DNA of 64,000 bases, taken from contig NC_088866.1 of the NCBI RefSeq assembly GCF_032884065.1, forward strand, positions 31,428,566 to 31,492,565. The letters run 5' to 3'. The translations under genes and the position numbers were made by a program. This document shows, in pieces, positions 1-10,069 of the stretch (position 1 is its first letter; each line of letters starts with the position of its first letter). The notes under the pieces were generated by a model that was given only the letters and a program-made list of their open reading frames with translations, searched no databases and had not been told where the DNA came from. The DNA is from Artemia franciscana (taxonomy: Eukaryota; Arthropoda; Branchiopoda; Anostraca; Artemiidae).

Positions 1-378
1 TTTCCTTCGGGTGAGAAGGCTCTTTTGGAGGTGAAGTGCCCTTTGACAGCCAAAGGGCTTACATTGGAGGAGTGGATAGCGTTTAAAAAAAATACATGTC
101 TTGAAAAGAAAGTTAATAGTGAAATAAAGCTGAAAAGAACACATTACTACTATTACCAAATTCAAATGCAATTGGAATGTTGTGACATTGATTTTGTATA
201 CTTTGTAATATTTTTAGGGGAAGAGGAATTATATTATGAAAAGATTGGTTGTGACCGTGAATTCTGGTCTAACAAAATGCTGCCAAATCTACAAAAATTT
301 TATTTTGAGGCACTGTTACCAGAAATTGTCGACGGAAGGTTGCCAAGAAGTATGGAGATACGAGAACCGTTTATATAA
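1..378 (+). CDS. YqaJ-type exonuclease domain, C-terminal part (partial at window edge)
   Basis: The frame is open from base 1 and stops at 376-378, giving 125 codons. Near the start it has LLEVKCP (residues 8-14), which fits the E-x-K catalytic strand of the YqaJ/lambda-exonuclease nuclease fold. It then has a tyrosine-rich YYYYQIQMQL (49-58), matching the conserved QxxxY-type helix, and ends with FYFEALLPEIVD (100-111), a typical end of animal YqaJ proteins. The family degrades or processes DNA ends. In animals such domains are often found in transposon- or virus-derived genes, so a mobile origin is inferred here. The N-terminal half lies outside the window, so whether it is intact cannot be judged. 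Assignment is by motif recognition only. Confidence 0.6.
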   Translation, partial: FPSGEKALLEVKCPLTAKGLTLEEWIAFKKNTCLEKKVNSEIKLKRTHYYYYQIQMQLECCDIDFVYFVIFLGEEELYYEKIGCDREFWSNKMLPNLQKFYFEALLPEIVDGRLPRSMEIREPFI

Positions 379-515
379 ATCCAACTGTGCTAGGTATGGG
401 TAGTTATCATGTGTCATTACAGTCTTATCCGAATACAAATTCAGATATACAAACACTCAAGCAACAATCGAACTTTAGAATATTTTTTAATGAACCCGTA
501 TGGATAAGCTAAATA

Positions 516-1945
516 AAAAAAACAAGTTTTTTTTAACTGAAAGTAAGGAGCGACATTAAAACTTAAACGAACAGAAATTACTTCGTATATGAAAGGGGCT
601 GCTCCGTCCTCAACGCCCCGCTCTTTACGCTAAAGTTTTTTACTGTTTTAAAAAGTAGAGTTGAGAGAAAGAGTCAAACTTTAGCGTAAAGAGCGGGCGT
701 TGAGGAGGGAGCAGCCCCTTTCATATACGAAGTAATTTTAAGTTCGTTTTAAGTTTTAATGTTGCTCCTTTCAGTTAAAAACATGTCTTTTTTTTATTTA
801 ATTTCTGAACGTTTTTGAACTAATGCATGTTTGATTTTGGCTCTCCACAGATGAATAATTAAAACGAAATTTGCATATTTACATGGCTTTCTCATAGTTT
901 TGATCGAATCACTTTAAGAAAAAAGGAGCGGGGGAGGAGGCTTAGTTGCCCTCCAATGTTTTGGTTACTTAAAAAGGCAACTAGAACTTAATTTTTTACG
1001 AACGTTTTTGCTAGTAAAAGATATACGTAACTTACGAGTTAGCTTACGTAACAAACTTCTGTATTCTGCTAGTTTTAAATTTTAATGCTGCTCCTTACTT
1101 TCAGTTGAAAAAACTGTTTCATATTTATTTTTGTTTGTTTTATTTTTAAATAATGCTAGAAGATCCTGCACTCCTTTAATGGAAATTTTCTTCCCCCATG
1201 ACAAATTCCTCCATGGAAAGTTCCCCCAACATAACCCCCTGTTCTCAGCCCCTCCCCCAACCAAAAATCCCCCTGAAAACGTCTGTACACTTCCCAATAA
1301 CCATTACTATATAAACACTGATCAAAGTTTGTAACTTGTAGCCCCTTCCACGAAATTCTGGTGGAGTAAGTCGTCCCCAAAGACATAGTTATATGGTTTT
1401 TCGACTATGCTGAATAAAATGGCTACCTTAGAATTTTGATCTGGTGACTGTGGGAAAATAATTAGCATGGGAGGGGGCCTAGGCACCCTCCAATTTTTTT
1501 GGATCGCTTAAAAAGGGTACTATATACTTAATTTTTTATATATAATTCACTTATATATAACTTCATTTCCATTGGAATGAGCCCGCTCGCAGCATTCTAG
1601 GACAACTGGTTCGATAACCTAACCCCTGGACAAAAAAATCCACATTTTTGCAGATAGGAGCTTGAAACTTCCACGGTAGGGTTCCCTGATATGCTGAATC
1701 GGATGGGTGTAAATTTGGTTTTCTTACTTTTAGCGGGTGTTTCCCTCTATTTTCAAAAATAAGGCAATTTTTCTTAGACTCGTAATTTTAGATAGGTAAA
1801 ACTTATATATTTAAAGTCAGCATTAAAATGCGATTTTGTTCATGTAGCTATTGGTATCAAAAATCCGTTTCTTAGAGTTTTGGCTACTATTGAGCCGGGT
1901 CGCTCCTTACTACAGTTCGTTACCACGAACTGTTTGATAAAATGA
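516..1945 (+). mobile_element. Family B repeat element, near full length, Helentron/HINE-like architecture
   Basis: A perfect 13-bp subterminal inverted repeat, AGTAAGGAGCGAC at 542-554 and its complement at 1899-1911, brackets the element. Directly after the second copy is a perfect hairpin (9-bp stem, loop TACC) at 1912-1933. The same sequence recurs in reverse at 44755-46310, and degenerate copies lie at 15620-16240, 20210-21228 and 57540-57830. There is no transposase frame. Strand is defined so that the hairpin is at the 3' end. Frames at 1082-1386 are read from this repeat and are not genes. Confidence 0.7.
535..776. repeat. Long inverted repeat at the 5' end of family B copy
   Basis: Arms of about 100 bp (535-637 and 677-776) are nearly perfect complements around a spacer of about 40 bp. 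Each arm contains the motif GCTCTTTACGCTAAAG or its complement. The same fold occurs at 46038-46305, so this is a fixed part of family B or a MITE nested in it. Confidence 0.8.
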
Positions 1946-2486
1946 AGTAAATTGGTCACTTCGCTACGAGCAATTATTTAAATTTTATTTTTGTAAATAG
2001 GTCTGCATGAAGTAAAAACCCGAAAATATGTACTTTTTATTTGTAATTTCCACAATTTTATACCGCACCCTGGCAAATAATAATGACCAGACCACATGCA
2101 CACACGCAGGGGAGGGTTTCGCCCACCTTAACTTTGTAAAATGCTTAATTTTCTCAGTGAAATGTTCAATTTTCCCGTGTTTTCCAGGTATTTCTTTCGT
2201 GAGAGTTGAACCCCCCTCCTCCTCTAAAAAAATTTCGAATAATAATTTCTCTAATTTTCTCCTCAAATAATAGTTCTTTTGCAAATAAACATTCCTATTT
2301 ACTTGCCAAATTGCGAAGAATGACAATGTAATAATCGTAATTTTCAGTGAGAAACCCCTTGAGTTTAATGACGGCAGTGAAATCTGATAACCTTGAGTGT
2401 TAGTGTGATTTGCCGCGATTGAAAAAGAATTGAACAGGCAGTATAATTTCTGGACGTGCGTCCTGCCTTAAAGCTCAACCGCCAAG
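1946..2486 (+). promoter_or_regulatory. 5' flank and presumed 5'UTR of SCP2
   Basis: This 540-bp stretch between the family B copy and the SCP2 start codon shows no protein similarity. It is AT-rich up to about 2330 and then more balanced to 2486. The start codon context is good (GCCAAGATGA). No TATA box can be placed with confidence. An upstream exon, for instance of a thiolase-SCP2 fusion, is not visible in the window. Confidence 0.35.
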
Positions 2487-2547
2487 ATGACTGTCGCCGA
2501 TTCAGATACTGAGGACTTCATTTGTGCGAATGTTTTCGAAGAAATAA
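2487..2547 (+). CDS. SCP2: Sterol carrier protein 2, first coding piece
   Basis: ATG at 2487 in a good context opens a frame of 20 codons ending FICANVFEEI. This fits the start of the SCP2 domain (vertebrate FKANLVFKEI), and the next expected residues continue at 4353 on the other side of a family A element. SCP2 is a small hydrophobic-cavity protein that carries sterols and fatty acyl-CoA, mainly in peroxisomes. The frame runs into the element at 2548 with no splice donor at the junction. If the element's GT at 2575-2576 is used, the exon would extend to 2574 and add about nine element-encoded residues. The short presequence suggests a stand-alone SCP2 rather than the SCPx thiolase fusion, although an unseen upstream exon is possible. 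Confidence 0.62.
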
Positions 2548-4352
2548 CAAGAGCTAAGAGCTCATATGGCACTTGTGACGAGGTTGGAAGAGCCAAGAAC
2601 TCATATGGCATGAGCTCTGGCAAAATTCTAAGAATCAATAGATTGGTTTAAAAGGAAAATCAGAGGCTTAATGCCGGTCGGGATTCAAAATAACAGTTCT
2701 GAGTCACAAAGTCCTTCTAACTATCAAAATTCATCAAGATCCGATCACCGATTCGTAAGATACCTCGATTTTCAAGTTTTCCAAGAGTTCTGGTTTCCCC
2801 CTCCAACTCCCATCAATGTCACCGGATCTGGTCGGGATTTAAAATGAGAGTTCCAAGGCACAAGATCCTTCTAGATATCAAATTTCATTAAGATCCGATC
2901 ATCTGTTCGTAAATTACAAATACCTCATTTTTTCTAATTTTTCTGAATTAAAAAATCCACCAAAGAGAGCGGATCCGGTCTGGTTATGTCAGTCACCTAT
3001 CTTGGACTTGTACTTATTCTTTCCATCAAGTTTCATCATGATCTTTCCGCTTTAAGCGATTTCCGGTCCCCCACCCCTAATGACAGTGGATTCGGTCGGG
3101 ATTTAAAATATGAGTTTCGAGGTCCTTCTAAATATGAAATTTCATTAAGATACGATCACTCTTTCGTAAGCTAAATAAAACCTCATTTTTTTCTATTTTT
3201 AGAATTAACCCTCCTCCCAACTCTCCCAAAGAGAGCAGATACACTGCGGTTATGTCAGTCCCGTATCTAGGACTTGTGTTTATTTTTCCTACCAAGTTTT
3301 ATCCCGATCCCTCCACCCTAAGCCTTTTCCAAGATTTTAGATTCCCCCCCCCTTATACCCCTTCACCGGATCTGGTCGGGATTTAAAACAAGAGCTCTGA
3401 GACGTGATATACTTCCAAACATCAAATTCCATTAAGATCCGATCACTCATTCGTAAGTTAAAAACACGTCATTTTTCTAAATTTTCAGAATTAACCCTTC
3501 CCCCCCCCAACTCCCCCAAAGAGAGCAGACCCGTTCCGGCTATGTCTATCATGTATCTAGGACTTATAATTATTTTTCCCATCAAGTTTCATTCTGATAC
3601 CTCCACTCTAAGCGTTTTCCAAGATTTTAGATCCCCCCCCAACTCCCCAAATGTTACCAGATCCGGTTGGGATTTAAAATAAGAGCTCAGCGACAGGATA
3701 TCCTTCCAAACATCTAAGCGTTTTCCAATATTTTAGGCTCCCCTCAAAACCTCCCCCAAGTCGGGATTTAAAAGAGCTCTGAGATACGATATCCTTCCAA
3801 ACTTCCAATTTCATTAAGATCCGATCACTCCTTCTTAAGTTAAAAGTACATCATTTTTTCTAATTTTTCAGAATTAACCCACCCCTCACTCCCCCAAAGA
3901 GAGAGTATCTAGTATCTAGGACTTCTGCTTATTTTCACACCAAGTTTCATCCCTATCCCTTCAATCTAAGTGTTTCCCAAGATTTTAGGCTCTCCCCTCC
4001 AACTCCCCCCATTGTCACCAGATCTGGTCAGGATTTAAAATAAGAGCCCTGATACACAATATCCTTCCAAAAATCAAATTTCATTAAGATCCCATCACCT
4101 TTTCGTAAGTTAAAAATACTTTATTTTTTTATTTTTTCGTGTTAATTCCCCCCCCCCCTACCCCTAGATGGTCAAATTGAGAAAACGACTATTTCCAATT
4201 TAATCTGGTCTGGTCCCTGATACGCCTGCCAAATTTCATCGTCCTAGCTTACCTGAAAATGCCTAAAGTAGCAAAACCGGGACAGACAGACAGACCGACA
4301 GACAGAATTTGCGATCGCTATATGCCGCTTGGTTAATACCAAGTGCCATAAA
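2548..4352 (+). mobile_element. Family A element, copy 1, inserted in SCP2 coding sequence
   Basis: The head begins CAAGAGCTAAGAGC after an A. It is followed by divergent tandem units with C-rich tracts (about 285 bp where well preserved). The tail has alternating GACA/GACC tracts and a terminal hairpin at 4327-4346. A subterminal inverted repeat TATGGCACTTG (2565-2575) pairs with CAAGTGCCATA (4340-4350). Removing the element brings an EEI codon run next to KAL in frame, which aligns with the SCP2 family without a gap. The architecture resembles HINE/DINE-1 elements mobilised by Helentrons. There is no coding capacity. Confidence 0.75.
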
Positions 4353-4497
4353 AAAGCATTAGATGCCGATGGAGCAAACCTTGTCAAGAAGATCAATAGT
4401 ATATATGCTTTCAGAGTCCGAAATGGCCCAAATGAAAAAGAGGCCATGTGGATTGTTGATGCTAAAAATGGAAAGGGGTCAGTCACAATAAATGGAA
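4353..4497 (+). CDS. SCP2: Sterol carrier protein 2, middle coding piece
   Basis: The frame encodes KALDADGANLVKKINSIY and then AFRVRNGPNEKEAMWIVDAK, followed by NGKGSVTINGT. This is the central part of the SCP2 fold; vertebrate SCP2 has GEQFVKKIGGIFAFKV and a WVVDVKNGKGSV strand at the same place. It is flanked on the left by the tail of family A copy 1 (ending in an A run at 4350-4355) and on the right by the head of copy 2 at 4498. No host intron DNA is visible on either side. The last complete codon before the element is glycine, and the next codon (A plus CA) would give the threonine that precedes KPDM in the last exon. Under a splicing model the exon would be 4357-4524 with element-derived edges. 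Confidence 0.82.
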
Positions 4498-6690
4498 CAA
4501 GAGCTAAGAGCTCATATGGCACTTGTGACGAGGCGAGAATAGCTAAGAGCCAAGAGATCATATGGTATGAGCTTTAACAAAATTCTATGAATCAATAGAT
4601 TGACTTAAAAAGAAAAATAAGAGGCTTAATGCCGGTCAGGATTTAAAATGAGAGCTCAGAGTCACGATGTCCTTCTAAATATCAAAATTCATTAAGATCC
4701 GATCACCCACTCGTAAGTTATAAATACTTAATTTTTTCTAATTTTTCCTCTCCCTTTAGCCCCCTAGATGGTCGAATCTGGGAAAACAATTTTATCAAGT
4801 CAAATTGTGCAGCTCCCTGACACGCCTACCAATTTTCATCGTCTTAGCACATCCAGAAGCACCAAACTCGCCAAATCACTGAACCCCTCCCCCCAACTCC
4901 CCCAAAGAGAGTGAATCCAGTACGATTCTGTCAATCACGTATCAAGGACATTTGTTTATTCAATCCACCAAGCTTCATCCCGATTCCTCCACTCCAAGTG
5001 TTTTTTCACGATTTTACCCCCCAACTCCCCCCAATGTCAAAAGATCTGGTCGGGATTTGAAATAAGACCTCTGAGACATGAATTCCTTCAAAAAATCAAA
5101 TTTCATTAAGATCCGATAATCTATACGTAAGATGAAAATACCCCAATTTTCACGTTTTCCAAGAATTCTGGTCTCTCCCTCCAACTCCCCCCAATGTCAC
5201 AGGATCTGGTCGGAATTTAAAATTAGAACTTTAAAGCACAAGATCCTTCTAAATATCAAATTTCATTAAGATCTGGTCACCCTTTCGTAAGTTACAAATA
5301 CCTCAATTTTCAAAATTACCCCCCTCCCCCCCCCAACTCCACCAAAGAGAGAAGATCCGGTCCGGTTATGTCAGTCACATATCTTAGACAGTTTTCTATT
5401 CTTCCTATCCAGTTTCATCCTGATCTCACCGCTTTAAGTATTTTCTAAGATTTCTGGTCCCCCCAACTGCCCCCCCCCAATCACCCTTGATCCGGTTGAG
5501 ATTTAAAACAAGAGATCTGATTTACGAGGTCCTTCTAAATATAAAGTTTCATGAAGATCCGATCACTCCTTCGTAAGTAAAAATACGTCATTTTTTTCTT
5601 ATTTTTCAGAATAAACCCCCCTCCTCCAATAGAGCGGATCCGTTCCAATTATGTAAATCACGTATGTAAGACTTCTGCTTATTTTTCCCACCAAGTCTCA
5701 TCCCGATCCCTCCAATCTAAGCGTTTTCCATGATTTTAGGTTCCCCCACCCCAAACTTCCCCCAATGTCACCAGATCCGGTCAGGATCTGAAATAAGAGC
5801 TTTGAGACACGATATCCTTCTAAATATCAAATTTCATTGAGATCTGATCACCCGTTCGTAAGTTAAAAATACCTCATTTTTCTAATTATTCAGAATTAAC
5901 CCCTGCCCCAACTACCCCAAAGAGAGCGGATCCATTCCGGTTATGTAAACATGTATCTAGGACTTGTGCTTATTTTTCCCACCAAGTTTCATCCCGATCC
6001 CTCCACTCTAAGTGTTTTCCAAGTTTTAGGTTTTCCCCTCCCAACTCCTCCCCAATGTCACCAGATCCGGTAGGGATTTAAAAAAAGAACTCTAAGACAC
6101 GATATCCTTCTAAACATCAAATTTCATTGAGATCCGATCACCCGTTCGTAAGTTAAAAATACCTCATTTTTTCTAATTTTTCAGAATTCCCCCCCCAACT
6201 ACCCCAAAGAGAGCGGATCCGTTCCGACTATGTCAATCATGTATATGGGATTTGTGCTTATTTTTCCCATCAAGTTTTATCCCGATCCCTCCACTCTAAG
6301 TGTTTTCCAAGATTTTAGGTTTACCCCCTCCAACTCCCTCCAATGTCATCAGATCCGGTCGGGATTTAAAATAAGACGATAACAATTTCATTCCAAACAT
6401 CAAATTTCATTAAGATCCCATCACCCGCTAATAAGTTAAAAATACTTCATTTTTCTATTTTTTCCGAATTAACCGGCCCCCCACTTCCCCCCCCCCTAGA
6501 TAGTCAAATCGGGAAAACGACTATTTCTAATTTAATCTGGACTGGTCCCTGATTCGCTTGCCAAATTTCATCGTCCTAGCTTACCTTGAAGTGCCTAAAG
6601 TAGCAAAACCGGGACCGACAGACAGACCGACAGACCGACAGAATTTACGATTGCTATATGTCACTTGGTTAATACCAAGTGCCATAAAAA
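4498..6690 (+). mobile_element. Family A element, copy 2, at the end of SCP2 middle exon
   Basis: It has the same head as copy 1 (CAAGAGCTAAGAGC after an A). The body holds six or more divergent tandem units of about 285 bp, and the tail has GACA/GACC tracts and a perfect 8-bp hairpin with TAAT loop at 6662-6681. The subterminal inverted repeat TATGGCACTTG is at 4515-4525 and its complement at 6676-6686. The element starts at base 4498, one base after the point where the SCP2 reading frame must stop to join the last exon. Confidence 0.75.
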
Positions 6691-7065
6691 TAAGTTCCAT
6701 TATGTTTAATACATTTGGTGTAGGTACAGTCAAGGTCCAGAAATTTTGGCCTTGGTTCAAGGGCGCCGCCAGTTTTTTTTGCTTGGAGGGGGGGGGTACA
6801 AAAACAATTTTATAATGCGCAAAAAACTTGTTTATATGCAATTTTTTGTTATGTTTGTAGTGGCTCGATTAAAAAAATTTAGGTTGGGGCGAGGGGGGGG
6901 GGGTTCAAACCCTGTGACCCCCGGCCCCTACCGACTATCTATCCGATGACAAGCTATTGGTAGCTTGTAGGGAAAATTTTTGGACAATGGCCTTGAGGTG
7001 ATCTCTAACCTATGATTCTAGAAAAAAAACAGAACTAGTGACTGAACTGATGACAGAACTAGTTC
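6691..7065. other. SCP2 intron; G-rich repeat fragment
   Basis: No gene is seen. About 6745-6940 is a dispersed repeat with long G runs and the string GTACAAAAAC; a related fragment with the same order of G runs and AT-rich spacer lies at 58130-58265. The rest shows nothing recognisable. Confidence 0.4.
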
Positions 7066-7943
7066 GGGCCCTTCCAGATAAGCTAGGACGATGAAAGTTG
7101 GCAGGTGTATCAGGGACCAGATCAGATTAAACTAGAAATATTCTCTTCCCTGTTTCGACCACCTAAGGGAGGGGACCAGCGAACGATAGCTGAGAAGAAT
7201 TTTATTTGTTGAAGAAGCAAATAATTGTTCTTCTTAAGTTTGGCTTGCTGGTCTAGGGTATTATTCTCGCCTAGGGTGCGAGAGGTCTCAGGTGCGAATC
7301 GTGGAACACCCCAATTTTTACATGTTGAAGATCTGAAACGAGATATATGATCAATATAACGATTGCTGAAAGTTGGCAATTTTATCAGGGACCGGACCAG
7401 ATTAAGTTAGAAATAGTCGCTTCCCCAAATCCACCATCTGGGGGGGGGGGTTAATGGAATGACAGTTAATTCGGAAAAATTAGAAAAAATTAGATATTTT
7501 CAACTTACGAACGGGTTATCGGGTCTTAATGAAATTTGATATTTAGAGGGACATCGTGTCTCAGAGCTCTTATTTTAAATTCCGACCAGATTCGGTGACG
7601 TTGGGGGGAGTTGGAGGGAGAAACTGGAAATCTTAGAAAGCGCTTAGAGTGGAGAGAACGGGATAAAACTTGGTGGAAAGATTAAGTGCAAATCCTAGAT
7701 ACGTGATTGACATAACCGCCTCAGATCTGCTCTCTTTAGGGGAGTTAGGGGGAAGGTCCAGTGCTTTCGCAAGTTTTGCTCTTCTGGAAGTGCTAGGACG
7801 ATGAAAATTGGTAGGCGTGTCAGGGACCTGCAGAAATTGGCTTGATAACAATCGTTTTCCCGGGTTCGACCATCTGGGGGGGCTGAAGGTTCTTGGCTCT
7901 TCTGACCTCGTCACAAGTGCCATATGGACTCCTGGCTCTTTTG
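7066..7943 (-). mobile_element. Family A fragments, reverse orientation, with an insertion
   Basis: Two reverse tails follow each other (7066-7175 and 7365-7440, both with the 'gaaagttggca...tcaggga' section). One tandem unit and the head with TATGGCACTTGTGAC complement near 7905-7943 come after. Between the two tails is unrelated DNA of about 190 bp carrying the tRNA-Pro-like sequence. The copy is rearranged and incomplete. Confidence 0.65.
7242..7312 (+). pseudogene. tRNA-Pro (anticodon AGG) pseudogene
   Basis: The D arm (GGTCTAGGGTAT), the anticodon arm TCTCGC-CTAGGGT-GCGAGA with AGG, and the variable/T arm spacing match eukaryotic tRNA-Pro closely. The anticodon stem is perfect. The acceptor stem is largely broken (GGCTTGC against AACACCC pairs at only about three of seven positions), and the T stem has a mismatch. 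It lies inside repeat DNA, so a dead tRNA copy or the head of a SINE are both possible; a working tRNA is unlikely. Confidence 0.7.
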
Positions 7944-8453
7944 ATATCTAGTTTTTTCTGCTTACTGCACAAAATAGTCCTGTATCTTTATTCGTTCTTT
8001 CGCAATGTGGGATTACAATTGACAGCATAATCGAATCCCGTCAGCAGGGCTTCCTATGTTTGCATAATGACTTATATTCTGGTCGTTATGGATACCGTAT
8101 GCATTACGTTTTCGAAAAACCGAAACAACGGGTAACTGTTTCTTATGGTAAGAAGGAATGTCAATTCAAACTTATCGGTTATATAATAAACAATATAAAA
8201 TTTCGACACAAGAAACCGGTCAAGTAACATCTTTATACCACACAATTAGCTTTAGATCAGATGGGGTGATAACCGGTTAGTTTGCTTTGACTAGTCATAG
8301 AATATAGTGTCTCATAATGGATGTTTAAGTTAATATTTGGGATTTGCCAGGGACCGAAGAACAGGCAATTATATTTCTCCAGGATAAGGGGTTGTTGCCC
8401 AAAACAAAAAAAAATGTGTCAATGGACACACCTTGACTTTGTATGTCCATCGA
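7944..8453. other. SCP2 intron, no gene seen
   Basis: This is AT-rich sequence without a convincing frame or repeat. Short frames at 8321-8615 on both strands come from the following hairpin cluster. Confidence 0.3.
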
Positions 8454-8590
8454 TTCTAAACGACATTTCTGCGTTCTGGGCATTTCTAGAGATCGCTCAT
8501 TTGGCTCAAATCGGATATTCGACATTTCTGTCGAATTTCCCATTTCTTTAGAACGACATTTCTGTCGTTCTAAACGACATTTCTGCGTTA
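8454..8590. repeat. Cluster of small perfect hairpins with TTTC loops
   Basis: The motif CGACATTTCTG recurs four times. Two occurrences are perfect palindromes: 8517-8536 has an 8-bp stem and 8547-8574 a 12-bp stem, both with loop TTTC. The copies at about 8460 and 8574-8588 have only a short imperfect stem. Confidence 0.8.
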
Positions 8591-9242
8591 CAAATTCTAA
8601 TTTGTAATTTCTCAATTTTCCTAATAAAGTATTAAATTTTCATCATATTTTGATTTATTTCATTAGCATTAACAAAATTTCTCGAGTGTTTATTATGAAA
8701 CCGATAAGTACCAAATTCTTTTATAAGGCTATTGTAAATAGTGATTATAAGAATATACTTTATACAGAAATTTCCACTTTGTTTCGTTTTTATTTGTATT
8801 TGTGATTATTTTCACATTTCTGTTTCTTAAACTTTCATAATCTTCGTTTTTTACTTAAAACGAAGTAAAAAAACGTTTTTACTTCATTTTGGTCTTAAGT
8901 TTGTCTTTAGAACTTATTTGTTTACCTATTTAAATAATGATTAAGAATATGAATGTGACAAATAAGCGTCAATTGACATGTCAAAAAATCTTATTGTCAA
9001 AAACGAGGAAGACAACAAATGAAACTTTTGTGCAATATGCAAGTGGAGCACTCATCCTCCTATGGATATGAGCCCCCCCCCTGCGACAGTCTTTAACAAA
9101 CAAGTGAAAAGAACTAAAGAAGAAGGTTTGGTGTGCGTTTCTGAACCCTTTGTAGATTCTAGTAGTAGTAGCAGTCAAGAGCTTACCTCAGATATATACG
9201 ACGCGTCACTACAAACTTCTTCCAGTTGAAGCCACTATCACT
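8591..9242. other. SCP2 intron, no gene seen
   Basis: The left part is AT-rich. From about 9000 to 9246 it may be the 3' untranslated tail of the reverse LINE fragment that ends at 9247. No protein similarity is visible. Confidence 0.3.
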
Positions 9243-9246
9243 ACTG

Positions 9247-9571
9247 CTAACAAGTCACTGCAGCGCTAAGCCACCTGAGACCACCAAAGCTGCGCATGCT
9301 CTTCCTCTTTCTCCCAATTTGTTCAGAGCCCCCCTCTATACACCCTCCCAAGGAGTTCCAATTTCTTTTCTTACAACCTTTTCCTACCCTTTTCGGGGAT
9401 AAATTTCTTTTTGTTTGACGGTAGATGGATGGCAGAAAAGGATGATTTTGTCAATGTGTCATCCTTCGTCCACAAAACGTTTCCTAGCCATCTCACTTTA
9501 TCTTCAAGCTTTCTCGACCTTATAGCTGTAGAAAGCGGTATTAAACTAGTAAACGCCACTGGCTCCAGCAA
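9247..9571 (-). pseudogene. LINE (non-LTR retrotransposon) 3' coding end, fragment
   Basis: Read on the minus strand, it has IPLSTAI followed by KVRWLGNVLWTKDDTLTKSS near 9440-9550. This is the conserved RWLGHVxRMxDDRLPK motif at the C-terminus of many animal non-LTR reverse transcriptase proteins. Further along, GLRWLSAAVTC and a stop at 9247-9249 look like the very end of the same protein. At least one frame change separates the two parts. Only the 3' end is present, as expected for a 5'-truncated LINE insertion. The LINE at 61640-64000 may be the same or a related family, but the overlapping parts are not in this window. Confidence 0.65.
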
Positions 9572-10069
9572 AAAAACAAAAAAAAAAACATCGTTTTAAT
9601 CCCAATTAAATGCTCAACAATCTCTAGTTTTCATGAAATAAGAAAGCAGCAACTGAGGCATGTTTTCGTGTTTCAATGACAATTGCTGAAAAAAAAAATA
9701 ATACGAAAATGATAAATTAGTTAATGTTGCGGATTTATTATTATACGATTTTAAAAACAAAAATGAGATAATGTCATATATTCCATTTGCTCGAATGTCT
9801 ACAACTACAGTTATAGGAGAGTTCAATCAATGAATTTTGGTGTGGTTGTACAACTTAAAACTAGTTAGATCGCTGCAGTTATTTTTACCTGCAACTTGAG
9901 CGAGCAATGACCTTCATAGCCTCCTTATAACAACATACAATATTTTGCAAGTCTTTCACCCTTGAAAAACAAATTCCATCAATGCTTTCAACGTATTTCG
10001 ACTGTTGCACAGCTCGTCACATCACCTTTTAGAAACTGATCCTGATGAATTTTCTTCTTGAATCTTGCA
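9572..10069. other. SCP2 intron, no gene seen
   Basis: AT-rich sequence. The right end may include more of the hAT transposase that follows, but no frame can be read with confidence. Confidence 0.3.

Noticed and set aside
4244-4561. 105-codon antisense frame
   Set aside because: It is the shadow of the SCP2 middle exon plus family A ends on the opposite strand.
6686-6700. Possible original SCP2 donor after element copy 2 (ATAAGTTCC, resembling GTAAGT)
   Set aside because: The first base is A rather than G, and the position depends on an uncertain element end. Noted only as a possible scar of the ancestral splice site.
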